Under the pieces are notes generated by a model. The model ran no database searches. It saw only the letters and a list, made by a program, of their open reading frames with translations, and was not told the origin of the DNA. DNA of 64,000 nucleotides from Saprospiraceae bacterium (GTDB taxonomy: Bacteria; Bacteroidota; Bacteroidia; Chitinophagales; Saprospiraceae), in contig BQJU01000020.1 of the NCBI GenBank assembly GCA_021604865.1, positions 1 through 64,000 on the forward strand. The letters are read 5' to 3'. Position 1 is the first letter of the stretch. Each line of letters starts with the position of its first letter. This document shows positions 36,661 to 45,578 of the stretch, one piece after another. The translations under genes were made by a program, and so were the position numbers.

Positions 36661-37557
36661 TTAAACCTTATCCGCTAAAAAAGCGATGAGCGAAATAGGA
36701 ATATAGAAAAAGGAAAAGAACATTAATAGAAGTGCTGATTTCCGGTTGCTCTTTTTGTAAAAATTCCAGGAGAAACCAGCATAAACCAATCCCAACAGTG
36801 CCACCAATACTGCTGATACGATACCACTCACCCCTAAATACCAGGGCAAAAAGGCAACGGGAACCAAAAACAAAGCATAGAGCAGAGACTGCAAGCCAAT
36901 GCTTGGATCCTGTTTTCCGTTTAAGGTGGGCACGATCTTGTAACCTGCTTTTTGGTAATCCTCAAACCCCAGCCAACCAATGGACCAGAAATGTGGGAAT
37001 TGCCAAAGAAATTGCAGCGTGAACAATGATAAAGCTAATAGGGTTAAGGTGCCCTCAGCAGCAGCACATCCAATCAGGGTCGGCAAAGCTCCTGGTACAG
37101 CTCCAATGATAACCGCTATCGGAGAAATGCGCTTCATGGGTGTATACAGGAAAGCATAACTCAACAAAGCCACCATACCAAAAAATGCCGTCCAGGGATT
37201 AAACAAAGCCAACAGTAAAATACCCGCCAGACTCATTAGTCCAGCAGCCAATACTGCTTCAGAATCTTTCATACGCCCAGCAGCCAATGGCCGATCCGCA
37301 GTGCGTTTCATCAGTTTATCGAAATCTTTTTCCAATACCTGATTCAACGTATTCGCTGCACCGGTAACCAAAAAGCCTCCAGCCGCCAAAATCACTACTG
37401 CAACCCAGTTAATGGCTCCTTCACTGGCAATCAGAAAAGCTATCACGGAAGAAAAAACTACCGTTGCCGTCAATCTGAATTTTACCAACATCTGGTAGTC
37501 CTTCACCTTCTGCAATACCGAATAATCCGCCTTGCCCTCTACTACTTTTACTGACAC
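36661..37557 (-). CDS. ctaB: Protoheme IX farnesyltransferase (heme O synthase)
   Basis: Adds a farnesyl tail to heme B, giving heme O for the oxidase. 298 residues, UbiA-type with about nine helices. The prenyl-diphosphate motif is NTLNQVLEKDFDKLMKRT (N-x-x-x-D-x-x-x-D) followed by RPLAAGRM. The second Asp-rich region is GFEDYQKAGYKIVPTL. The 89-nt gap to ctaD and 26-nt gap to the next gene fit one transcription unit. Confidence 0.95.
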   Translation of the reverse strand: MSVKVVEGKADYSVLQKVKDYQMLVKFRLTATVVFSSVIAFLIASEGAINWVAVVILAAGGFLVTGAANTLNQVLEKDFDKLMKRTADRPLAAGRMKDSEAVLAAGLMSLAGILLLALFNPWTAFFGMVALLSYAFLYTPMKRISPIAVIIGAVPGALPTLIGCAAAEGTLTLLALSLFTLQFLWQFPHFWSIGWLGFEDYQKAGYKIVPTLNGKQDPSIGLQSLLYALFLVPVAFLPWYLGVSGIVSAVLVALLGLVYAGFSWNFYKKSNRKSALLLMFFSFFYIPISLIAFLADKV

Positions 37558-37646
37558 TGTTATACTTGTGGGGAAATTCTTATTATTCCCAATTATTATA
37601 ATGGAGGAATGGTCCTCTTTTTTTATTTTTCATAGACAGCCATTAC

Positions 37647-39506
37647 CTATCCGTGTTCCTCTATCTCATTCTCACCAATCGGCACAATCTGAGGGATAAA
37701 CTCTTTGCCATCTTTTCCGTAATCATATGCCCAACGGTGTACTGCTGGAATTTTACCAGGCCAGTTACCGTGTCCTGTTTCAATTGGTGTAGTCCATTCC
37801 AAAGTATTTGCACCCCATGGATTGCGGGTAGTCATCTTCTTACCTTTCCAAATGCTGTAAAAGAAGTTGATCACAAACAATATTTGTAGCGCAAAAACCA
37901 CGATTGCAGAAATAGTGATGAATTTATTCATTTCAGCAAAATGACTGAAAGTTTCAAATACATCAAAACTGTAATAACGGCGAGGTACACCGGCCATACC
38001 CAAATAGTGCATAGGCCAGAAAATAGCATAAGCCCCCACAAGTGTTCCCCAGAAGTGAATTTTACCCAGAGTTTCGTTCATGAAACGTCCGAACATCTTA
38101 GGAAACCAGTTGTAAACACCGGAAAACATACCGAAGAAGGCTGCAATCCCCATTACAATATGGAAGTGAGCAACAACAAAATAGGTATCGTGCAATTGAA
38201 TGTCAATGGCAGAGTTACCCAAGAAAATACCGGTCAAACCACCGGAAATAAACATGGAAACAAAACCAATAGCATACAGACTTGCCGAATTGAAACGAAT
38301 ATTTCCTCCATACAGGGTAGCAATCCAGTTGAATACTTTTACAGCTGATGGTACTGCGATAATCAAGGTGAAAATCACGAAGAAGTTGGAAATAAACGGA
38401 TTTACACCAGACATAAACATGTGGTGTGCCCATACAATAAAGGATAAAAAGGCAATCGCCAGGATGGAGTAAACCATCGCTTTATAACCAAAGATCGGCT
38501 TGCGGGAGTGTACGGAAAGTACTTCCGATACAATACCCATTGCAGGCAAAATAATAATGTATACTTCAGGGTGTCCCAAAAACCAGAACAAATGCTGGTA
38601 AAGAATCGGACTACCACCTACAAAATCCAGCGCCTGACCGTTAATAAAGATTTCACTCAGGTAAAAACTGGTTCCCAAACTCCGGTCAAACAACAACAGG
38701 AAAAATCCTGATGCCAATACAGGAAAGGATAACAGCGCGATAACGGCGGTAATAAAGAAAGCCCAAATGGTCAATGGCAAACGCCACATAGTCATACCCT
38801 TTGTTCTTAAGTTCAGCACGGTGGTAATATAGTTGATCCCACCCAAAAGGACCGAAACAACAAACAGAACCAGACTCACCAGCCAAAGCGTCATGCCTGC
38901 TCCCGAACCGGAAGAGGCCTGCGGTAAGGCACTAAGCGGAGGATACCCCGTCCAGCCACCGGCAAATGGGCCAGTACTGATAAACAAGGAAGCAAACATC
39001 ACTGCACCGGCCAGGAAAAAGAACCAGTACGATAACATGTTGAGGAAAGGAGAGGCCATATCCCGGGCCCCCACCTGTAAGGGTATCAATAGATTACTAA
39101 AGGTACCACTAAGGCCAGCCGTCAATACAAAGAATACGATAATCGTACCGTGCATGGTGACTAGTGCGTAGTAAAATTCCGAGGAAAGTGTACCAATTCC
39201 GGCAGCATCGATTATGATCCACTTACCAAGAAGCGGCTTAAGCCAGGCCATACTTTCCTCAGGAAAACCAAGCTGCAGGCGGAATATGATAGACATAAAT
39301 CCTCCAATAATTGCCCAGATCATACCCGTAATCAAAAACTGACGAGCGATCATCTTGTGATCTTGGCTAAAAATATATTTGGAGATAAAATTTGATTGAT
39401 ATTTATCGCCGTGATGGTGATCATGAAAATGATCATCATAGCCGTATTCTTCGATCAAAAGATCAACGTCCTCGGTTGTTGCCGGTTTAATTACAACCTT
39501 ATCCAT
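37647..39506 (-). CDS. ctaD: Cytochrome c oxidase subunit I
   Basis: Catalytic subunit that reduces O2 at the heme a3-CuB centre and pumps protons. 619 residues, about 12-13 helices. Ligand motifs are intact: MHGTIIVFFVLTAG (heme a), GHPEVYIIILPAMG (CuB His and cross-linked Tyr), AHHMFMSG (CuB) and HDTYFVVAHFHIVMG (heme a3 and heme a). The N-terminal extension is His/Asp-rich (YDDHFHDHHHGDKY), an unusual possible metal-binding patch. It lies between the fused subunit II gene and ctaB. Confidence 0.97.
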   Translation of the reverse strand: MDKVVIKPATTEDVDLLIEEYGYDDHFHDHHHGDKYQSNFISKYIFSQDHKMIARQFLITGMIWAIIGGFMSIIFRLQLGFPEESMAWLKPLLGKWIIIDAAGIGTLSSEFYYALVTMHGTIIVFFVLTAGLSGTFSNLLIPLQVGARDMASPFLNMLSYWFFFLAGAVMFASLFISTGPFAGGWTGYPPLSALPQASSGSGAGMTLWLVSLVLFVVSVLLGGINYITTVLNLRTKGMTMWRLPLTIWAFFITAVIALLSFPVLASGFFLLLFDRSLGTSFYLSEIFINGQALDFVGGSPILYQHLFWFLGHPEVYIIILPAMGIVSEVLSVHSRKPIFGYKAMVYSILAIAFLSFIVWAHHMFMSGVNPFISNFFVIFTLIIAVPSAVKVFNWIATLYGGNIRFNSASLYAIGFVSMFISGGLTGIFLGNSAIDIQLHDTYFVVAHFHIVMGIAAFFGMFSGVYNWFPKMFGRFMNETLGKIHFWGTLVGAYAIFWPMHYLGMAGVPRRYYSFDVFETFSHFAEMNKFITISAIVVFALQILFVINFFYSIWKGKKMTTRNPWGANTLEWTTPIETGHGNWPGKIPAVHRWAYDYGKDGKEFIPQIVPIGENEIEEHG

Positions 39507-39595
39507 TCGCTGTGAAATTTATTAGGTTAAAAACCAATTTTTCTAATATAGCACTAAACAGATCGTTCAACAAAATTCCCAATTTAAGCAAAATT

Positions 39596-41116
39596 TTATT
39601 GGGTAAGAATTTTGAACTCTGTCCGACGGTTCTTTTCCCGTCCGGCCTCAGTATCATTGCTGTCGACTGGCTTAGTCTGCCCATAACCAACGGCAGTTAA
39701 GCGTTCCACATCGATACCATTTTGTACTAAATAATTATATACTGCTTGAGCTCTGCTTTCTGACAAAAGCTGGTTGGCCTCAGGAGTACCCGTATTATCC
39801 GTATGCCCGGCTACTTCCAGAGTCATACTTGGATATTTATTTAATGCCTCAACCAGGTTGTCCAACTCATAGTGAGAAAGTTTGGTCAGGTTAGCAGATC
39901 CAGTTTCGAAAGTTACATAATCAAAACGCAACACCTTATCTGCAATCGTATCAGAAGCCAGTGCAGTCTCAACTTTTGTGTTGAAATCCTCCTTCCTCTG
40001 TTTGATTTCAATACCCAGTAATTCATCCTTTCTAGGGTCATCATCCGTACCCCGGATGGAAGACATATAAAGGGACTGCTGCTCTTTCAACCATGCTTCG
40101 TACTCCTCTTGGGTAACAATCTTTACTAACCGACGCATACTAAAGTGTCCTTTGCCACACAATTCTGCACAAGCCAGTTCGTAATTGAAAGTTTCCCACA
40201 ATTTTTTGTCTGGCTGATTTGGATCGGGAACCTCATATTCAGGTACGCCCTTCAGCTGTTGACGGTATTGCTCGGTCGTTAATATTGGCTTAAACACAAA
40301 ATAAGTTGGCATACCTGGTACGGCATCCATCTTTACCCGGAAATGCGGCAAGTCGAAATTGTGCAAAACATCACGAGCCAAAATTCTGATCCTGATGTTT
40401 TGATTAACGGGCAAAACCAGTTCATTGGGGTGAAAATCATCAATATTTTTTTCATCCGTCCAGTCTTGTCCTACCACATTATTACCCGTAATTTTTCTAA
40501 AATCTCTGGTGCCGAGCAGGCCATCTTCTCCGGGATAACGAAGGTTCCAGGCAAACTGATACCCCATCGCTTCCACTTCGAGGTATTCATCTTCACTGGT
40601 TGGCGACAATACTGATTTGGCGCCTTCAGGAATATCTGCCATTACTTCGTTCCAGGCATCCAGGCCACCAACCACCAAAAAGGTCATGACTACCGCAGGA
40701 ATCACTGTCCAAACCACCTCCAACTTATTGTCGTGGGGCATATACAGTGCTTTGCGGCCTTTTTCTGCCTTATATTTATAAGCAAAATAAAACAGCAAAA
40801 TTTGCGTGATGAAGAATACGATTGCCGTAAAAAAGAGGGTGATATCAAACATATAGTCCAACACACCACCGTGCGCAGAGGCAGCCTCATGAGGGCCAAA
40901 ACCCAACATGTAGTTCCGGTAATGAGCAGCCGACCATACACAGCCAACCAGGAATAATACCATAAAGATCATCGAGAGATTCGCTTGCCGATTGTTGGTG
41001 ATTTTCTCAACTTCTTCCTCACCTCTGATCTTCGAAGCAAGTTCAGTTACTTTCCCGATCTGTACGGCAACGATGGCAATCAATATCAAACATAAAATAA
41101 CGAGTAAAGCCGTCAT
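39596..41116 (-). CDS. ctaC: Cytochrome c oxidase subunit II fused to an OmpA-like peptidoglycan-binding domain
   Basis: 506 residues, versus about 250-350 for ordinary subunit II. Four hydrophobic segments come first (1-20; SMIFMVLFLVGCVWSA; LFFTAIVFFITQILLFYFAY; VWTVIPAVVMTFLVVGG), where two are usual. The cupredoxin domain then has the full CuA site: DVLHNFDLPHF, CAELCGKGHFSM. After a linker, residues from about 390 to 506 form an OmpA/MotB-like domain: FDYVTFETGSANLT, LEVAGHTDNTGTPE, LSESRAQAVYNYL, and AGREKNRRTEFKIL, all canonical. The oxidase could thus be tethered to peptidoglycan. The domains are in one uninterrupted frame; the internal linker gives no sign of a frameshift. Confidence 0.93.
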   Translation of the reverse strand: MTALLVILCLILIAIVAVQIGKVTELASKIRGEEEVEKITNNRQANLSMIFMVLFLVGCVWSAAHYRNYMLGFGPHEAASAHGGVLDYMFDITLFFTAIVFFITQILLFYFAYKYKAEKGRKALYMPHDNKLEVVWTVIPAVVMTFLVVGGLDAWNEVMADIPEGAKSVLSPTSEDEYLEVEAMGYQFAWNLRYPGEDGLLGTRDFRKITGNNVVGQDWTDEKNIDDFHPNELVLPVNQNIRIRILARDVLHNFDLPHFRVKMDAVPGMPTYFVFKPILTTEQYRQQLKGVPEYEVPDPNQPDKKLWETFNYELACAELCGKGHFSMRRLVKIVTQEEYEAWLKEQQSLYMSSIRGTDDDPRKDELLGIEIKQRKEDFNTKVETALASDTIADKVLRFDYVTFETGSANLTKLSHYELDNLVEALNKYPSMTLEVAGHTDNTGTPEANQLLSESRAQAVYNYLVQNGIDVERLTAVGYGQTKPVDSNDTEAGREKNRRTEFKILTQ

Positions 41117-41224
41117 TAGTAATTATAATTTAAAATTCGTGATGCTTTCAAAATTACACTCATAAACCAATCAATGTGGCTAAAAAATCAACTCCACCAT
41201 TTCGTTTAGCATACTGCTAACCGA

Positions 41225-42487
41225 TTAAACATGGTGATGTATACTCTCTGCCAGGTATGGGTCGTTCTTTGGTTCCAAAGATGCCTTTTCCAAGCGATTT
41301 AAAACGAAGAACAAGAAACCCGCCAGGAATCCCAGAAAAATACCAATTTCCAAAAATCCAGGGATGGTAAAGCCCATCATAAATTCAACAGCATGGCCTC
41401 CTTCTGCCCCATGAGCATCGGCTCCATGGCTCAATGCTTCCTGTGCTGTGTGCAGCACGCCAGGTTTGATCATCTGGAAGAAATCCCACCAGTGACCAAA
41501 AAGTACCAGGATAGAAGTAAAGATCAGGGTACCATACTTTCGCTTGGTGTCATTCCGCATTAAAATGAGGAAGGGTAACACAAAGTTCAAAATCAGGTTG
41601 CCATAAAAAAGTACAGAGTAGTGATCCAGACGGGTGCGGAAATAAATCGTTTCTTCACCGTTGTTGGCATACCAGATCAACATATATTGTGAAAACCACA
41701 GGTAAGTCCAGGCAATGCTAAATGCAAACATATATTTGCCCAGGTCATGCATGTGTTCGTCAGTAACATTAGGGAAATATCCTTTTGATTTTAAATAAAC
41801 CAAGGTAAGGATAGTCAATGCTATTGCCGCAACAAACCAGCTACAAGTAGCATACCAGGCAAACATCGTACTATACCAATGTGCATCTACAGACATTACC
41901 CATTGCCAGATAATAGCAGCACTTGAAAATCCGGCGATAGGCAAAAATACTGCCGACCAGATCCGTATTTTTTTGTGTAATTTATAGTCTGAGGTGCCTT
42001 CTTCATCTTCCTTGAGGGACAAGGCCCTGATTTTTGTGGCAAAAAAGATCCAGCCACCTACAATAATCAAGGTACCAAAAGTGTACCAGCTCTTATTCAG
42101 GAAACCAGACTTTCCATCCATAATGGTATCCTTAGCAACTTCCTCCGCATCAGCCCAGTGATACAAATGATGAAAGTGTCCCCACAAACCAACGATAAGT
42201 ATACCGATCAATACCAATCCGGGAATCAAGAATAGAGCGTAAGCTTCCCAAACTCTCTTGAGTACTGTATGCCATCCGGAATAAGCCGTAGTAAAGGCAG
42301 TCAGAGTAAACAATGAGATGAAAGCTATTCCGGTAAAGAATACCGAATTATGCAAAAAATTGGACCAAAAACGGGTATGTAAAGAATCGTCAAAAAAGGC
42401 AAAATTCAATCCCAGGCACAGTAGTCCGAGTACCATGAACCCGATTAGGATATTTTTTTGCTTCGATTCAAAAGTAAATTGGTTCAT
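41225..42487 (-). CDS. actF: Alternative complex III subunit F (quinol:cytochrome c oxidoreductase membrane subunit)
   Basis: I choose the ATG at 42487 (MNQFTFESKQ); an upstream ATG would add 19 unlike residues. The product of about 420 residues has ten predicted helices, including WQWVMSVDAHWYSTMFAWY and ILVLFGHWWDFFQMIKPG, characteristic of ActF (NrfD-related). It forms the membrane core with ActC. A His-rich loop (LSHGADAHGAEGGH) and a HHH tail are present. It lies 70 nt after actE. Confidence 0.88.
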   Translation of the reverse strand: MNQFTFESKQKNILIGFMVLGLLCLGLNFAFFDDSLHTRFWSNFLHNSVFFTGIAFISLFTLTAFTTAYSGWHTVLKRVWEAYALFLIPGLVLIGILIVGLWGHFHHLYHWADAEEVAKDTIMDGKSGFLNKSWYTFGTLIIVGGWIFFATKIRALSLKEDEEGTSDYKLHKKIRIWSAVFLPIAGFSSAAIIWQWVMSVDAHWYSTMFAWYATCSWFVAAIALTILTLVYLKSKGYFPNVTDEHMHDLGKYMFAFSIAWTYLWFSQYMLIWYANNGEETIYFRTRLDHYSVLFYGNLILNFVLPFLILMRNDTKRKYGTLIFTSILVLFGHWWDFFQMIKPGVLHTAQEALSHGADAHGAEGGHAVEFMMGFTIPGFLEIGIFLGFLAGFLFFVLNRLEKASLEPKNDPYLAESIHHHV

Positions 42488-42557
42488 TTCTGTATTATTT
42501 CTTCTTAAAATTACTTCTAATGGTTGTTGAATACCGCTTTTCAAGCAAAGTCATCAA

Positions 42558-43502
42558 TTAATGGCCACTGCTACCCTGATCTTCCTGATTCTGAAGATCT
42601 GTTGAATGACCACCTTCTGGCTGGCCATCTGTGGTTTCATGACCTGCCTCTCCTTCTTCACCGGTCCCTGGCTGTGTCGCTGTATCGGTGACACTTTGAG
42701 CAATAGCGTTAAACTGACTTAAAGGTGTCCCGAAAGTGGGATTTAGCGTATTTACTTCCTCACTGTAATCCAGTTTCTTCTCTTTAGCCTGAAGTACACG
42801 GATATAGTGAATCACCTGCCATCTTTCTTCGTAGGAAAGCTTATCTGCATAGCCACCCATTACGTTCTTGCCATACATAATCGCATGATAATAGCGACCA
42901 TTTGATGCAGCAAGAAAATCATCCATTAAAAAATTCGCTGGCTGTGCAGGGTATTTTACATTCTTATTTTCAGCATCATTAACGATGTAACCAAGTCCGT
43001 CGCCTTTACTGCCGTGGCAAATGGCACAATTAATGGCATATAGTTCCAAACCTCTTGACAATCCCTCCTTGGTAATGGGGAATGGATTATCAATTATTTC
43101 AGCAGTTGCCCGGAGTCTTTCTTCCTCCGTATCTGTATAATAATAAGGTACACTACCATTCAACGGAACCGCAATCTCGTTTAATTTGGTTTGCCCATGC
43201 AAGTGGTGCATCATTTCATCCTGTGCAGCTACATCGGAAGAAAAATATACACCGGCATATCCACGGGGAATCGTTCCTGCCACCGGCTCGTTGATATTAC
43301 TCAATGCTTTGCGCTTGATAATACTCTGATCATCCCAGCTATTGTAATAATAATTGGAGTATACATTAGCTTCATAGGCTATATGGTGGGCCATATCCGG
43401 CATATACTCACTACCTGTAGATTCTCCACCAGCAGGTGAACAGGCATTCAGCACCAGAGCAGCAACCGCAATAATCAGCCAATTTTTTAATTCTTTCATC
43501 AT
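42558..43502 (-). CDS. actE: Alternative complex III subunit E, monoheme cytochrome c lipoprotein
   Basis: 314 residues. A lipoprotein signal (LIIAVAALVLNAC) suggests membrane anchoring at the Cys. The single heme c site CAICHGSKGDG lies near residue 160, with the probable distal Met in GKNVMGGYADKLSYEER. The C-terminal 60 residues are low-complexity Gly/Glu/Gln/His (TQPGTGEEGEAGHE and similar). It passes electrons from the complex toward the oxidase. Position between actD and actF is standard. Confidence 0.9.
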   Translation of the reverse strand: MMKELKNWLIIAVAALVLNACSPAGGESTGSEYMPDMAHHIAYEANVYSNYYYNSWDDQSIIKRKALSNINEPVAGTIPRGYAGVYFSSDVAAQDEMMHHLHGQTKLNEIAVPLNGSVPYYYTDTEEERLRATAEIIDNPFPITKEGLSRGLELYAINCAICHGSKGDGLGYIVNDAENKNVKYPAQPANFLMDDFLAASNGRYYHAIMYGKNVMGGYADKLSYEERWQVIHYIRVLQAKEKKLDYSEEVNTLNPTFGTPLSQFNAIAQSVTDTATQPGTGEEGEAGHETTDGQPEGGHSTDLQNQEDQGSSGH

Positions 43503-43538
43503 ATCGCATTTATGGACCGAAGTCCGATCGTATTAAAT

Positions 43539-44069
43539 TTAGATGGTCTTTGTATTCACTTCTGAAGCACCGGTAGCACTGAAAAAGCTTTTCAGCTTAT
43601 CCACTTTATCTTCACCGGCATCATTTGTATTGAAGGCTATACAAAATTTATCATCGGTAATCCGGTCATCCAAGGTAGGATTCACGACACCGGGAGCCAA
43701 TCCGCAAATGGTATAAAAGGTTACAACCATACCTACTGAAGCAAACAATACTGTTACCTCAAAAGTGATTGGCACAAAAGCAGGCACAGACCAATAGGGC
43801 TTACCACCAAAAATAATAGGCCAGTCACGGGTAAATACCCAGGTCATAAACAAAAAGGCTGTAAGCGTTCCGATGGCTCCGTAGATAAACCCGGCAATGT
43901 GCAAACGGCTTTCTTCCAATCCCAGTAGAGGATCCAGACCATGGACAGGGAAAGGAGTGAAGACATCCATAATTTCGAGATGATCTTCGTTAGCCTGCTT
44001 GACTGCTTTGAGCAAATCCTGCTCGTCATCGTATAAACCGTAGAGAACTTCTTTATTTTGATCTTTCAT
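43539..44069 (-). CDS. actD: Alternative complex III subunit D (DUF3341)
   Basis: 176 residues. DUF3341 signature: VLYGLYDDEQDLLKAV at the start, MDVFTPFPVHGLD, and two helices (AGFIYGAIGTLTAFLFMTWV; ITFEVTVLFASVGMVVTFY). A small subunit that packs against ActC/ActF. It lies between actC and actE with 32-36 nt gaps. Confidence 0.92.
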   Translation of the reverse strand: MKDQNKEVLYGLYDDEQDLLKAVKQANEDHLEIMDVFTPFPVHGLDPLLGLEESRLHIAGFIYGAIGTLTAFLFMTWVFTRDWPIIFGGKPYWSVPAFVPITFEVTVLFASVGMVVTFYTICGLAPGVVNPTLDDRITDDKFCIAFNTNDAGEDKVDKLKSFFSATGASEVNTKTI

Positions 44070-44101
44070 GTTAAATGTCTTTCTTCAGTTAAGCTTGATG
44101 A

Positions 44102-45508
44102 TTAATGCGCCTTTTCAGCCTTGTCTGCATGTTTCTGAGCATTGGGCCCGGTGTATTGATCACCTGCCGACTTCAAAATATGCTTGATTTCAGCAATAGC
44201 TACCACAGGTGCTACCCGGCTGAAGATCAAAAATAAAGTGAAGAAAAGACCAAGGGTGCCAACAAAAAGGCCAATCTCAACCCATGTTGGATTGTAATAA
44301 CTCCAGCTTGATGGCAAATAATCGCGTGCCAAAGTGGTAGCAATAATTACAAACCGCTCAAACCACATACCGATATTTACAAAAATGGACATGAAGAAAG
44401 TCCAGAATAAACTTTGACGGATCTTTTTGCTCCAGAACAACTGCGGAGACAATACATTACAGGTCATCATTCCTAAATAGGACCACCAGTATGGCCCCAT
44501 TACCCGGTTATAGAAAGCAAATTGTTCATAAACGTATCCGGAATACCAGGCGATAAACAATTCCGTAAGGTAAGCTACACCGACAATGGAGCCGGTTAGC
44601 AGGATTACCTTATTCATACTTTCGATATGGCCGATAGTAATGTATTCCTGAAGGTTCAACACCTTACGGGTGATCACCATCAGGGTTTGTACCATGGCAA
44701 ATCCGGAAAAGATGGCTCCTGCCACAAAGTAGGGCGGAAAAATAGTGGTGTGCCAACCCGGTATCACTGAAGTGGCGAAGTCAAAAGATACAATAGTGTG
44801 AACAGAAAGTACCAGCGGTGTAGCCAATCCGGCTAATACCAGGGACAAACTTTCCCAACGTTGCCAGTGTTTGGCAGATCCCGTCCATCCAAAAGACAGG
44901 ACGTTGTATATTTTTTTTCTGAGTCCTTTAGCACGGTCACGTACAGTAGCAAAATCAGGTACCAAACCGGTATACCAGAACAAAAGTGAAACCGTAAAAT
45001 AAGTCGAGATCGCAAAAACGTCCCACAGCAATGGTGAGTTAAAGTTAACCCACAACGGTCCTCTTGTATTCGGGTATGGGAAGATAAAAAAGCCGAGCCA
45101 TAGACGCCCCATGTGGATCAACGGGAATTGTCCGGCACAGATTACCGCAAATATGGTCATGGCTTCCGCTGCCCGGTTTACACCGGTCCGCCATTTTTGG
45201 CGAAATAGCAGGAGGATGGCAGAAATCAAGGTTCCGGCATGACCGATACCTACCCACCAAACGAAGTTGGTAATGTCCCAGCCCCAACCAACAGTCCGGT
45301 TCAAATCCCAGGAACCGATACCTATCCAAATGGTCCAGGCTACACAGAAAACATAAAAAGACAATCCGGCAACTGCGATAATAAATGCGATTATCCAGGC
45401 TGTACTTGGTGTCTTCTCCGTTGGTGAACAAATATCTTCCGTGATCTGATGGTAAGATTTGCCACCTTCGATTAAGGGAACTCTAATTGGAGAAACTACT
45501 GCACTCAT
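44102..45508 (-). CDS. actC: Alternative complex III subunit C (NrfD family)
   Basis: 468 residues, about ten membrane helices. NrfD/PsrC-type motifs: WDLNRTVGWGWDITNFVWWVG, IGHAGTLISAILLLFRQKWR, GRLWLGFFIFPYPNTRGPLW and VHTIVSFDFATSVIPGWHTT. It holds the quinol-binding site and forms the core with ActF. It lies 70 nt after actB. Confidence 0.95.
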   Translation of the reverse strand: MSAVVSPIRVPLIEGGKSYHQITEDICSPTEKTPSTAWIIAFIIAVAGLSFYVFCVAWTIWIGIGSWDLNRTVGWGWDITNFVWWVGIGHAGTLISAILLLFRQKWRTGVNRAAEAMTIFAVICAGQFPLIHMGRLWLGFFIFPYPNTRGPLWVNFNSPLLWDVFAISTYFTVSLLFWYTGLVPDFATVRDRAKGLRKKIYNVLSFGWTGSAKHWQRWESLSLVLAGLATPLVLSVHTIVSFDFATSVIPGWHTTIFPPYFVAGAIFSGFAMVQTLMVITRKVLNLQEYITIGHIESMNKVILLTGSIVGVAYLTELFIAWYSGYVYEQFAFYNRVMGPYWWSYLGMMTCNVLSPQLFWSKKIRQSLFWTFFMSIFVNIGMWFERFVIIATTLARDYLPSSWSYYNPTWVEIGLFVGTLGLFFTLFLIFSRVAPVVAIAEIKHILKSAGDQYTGPNAQKHADKAEKAH

Positions 45509-45578
45509 AATGATTTTTTTATACCGTAGAGCCCAAAGGGCTATTCTTTACTTTTCAACAAATAAAATCAGCACTTAA

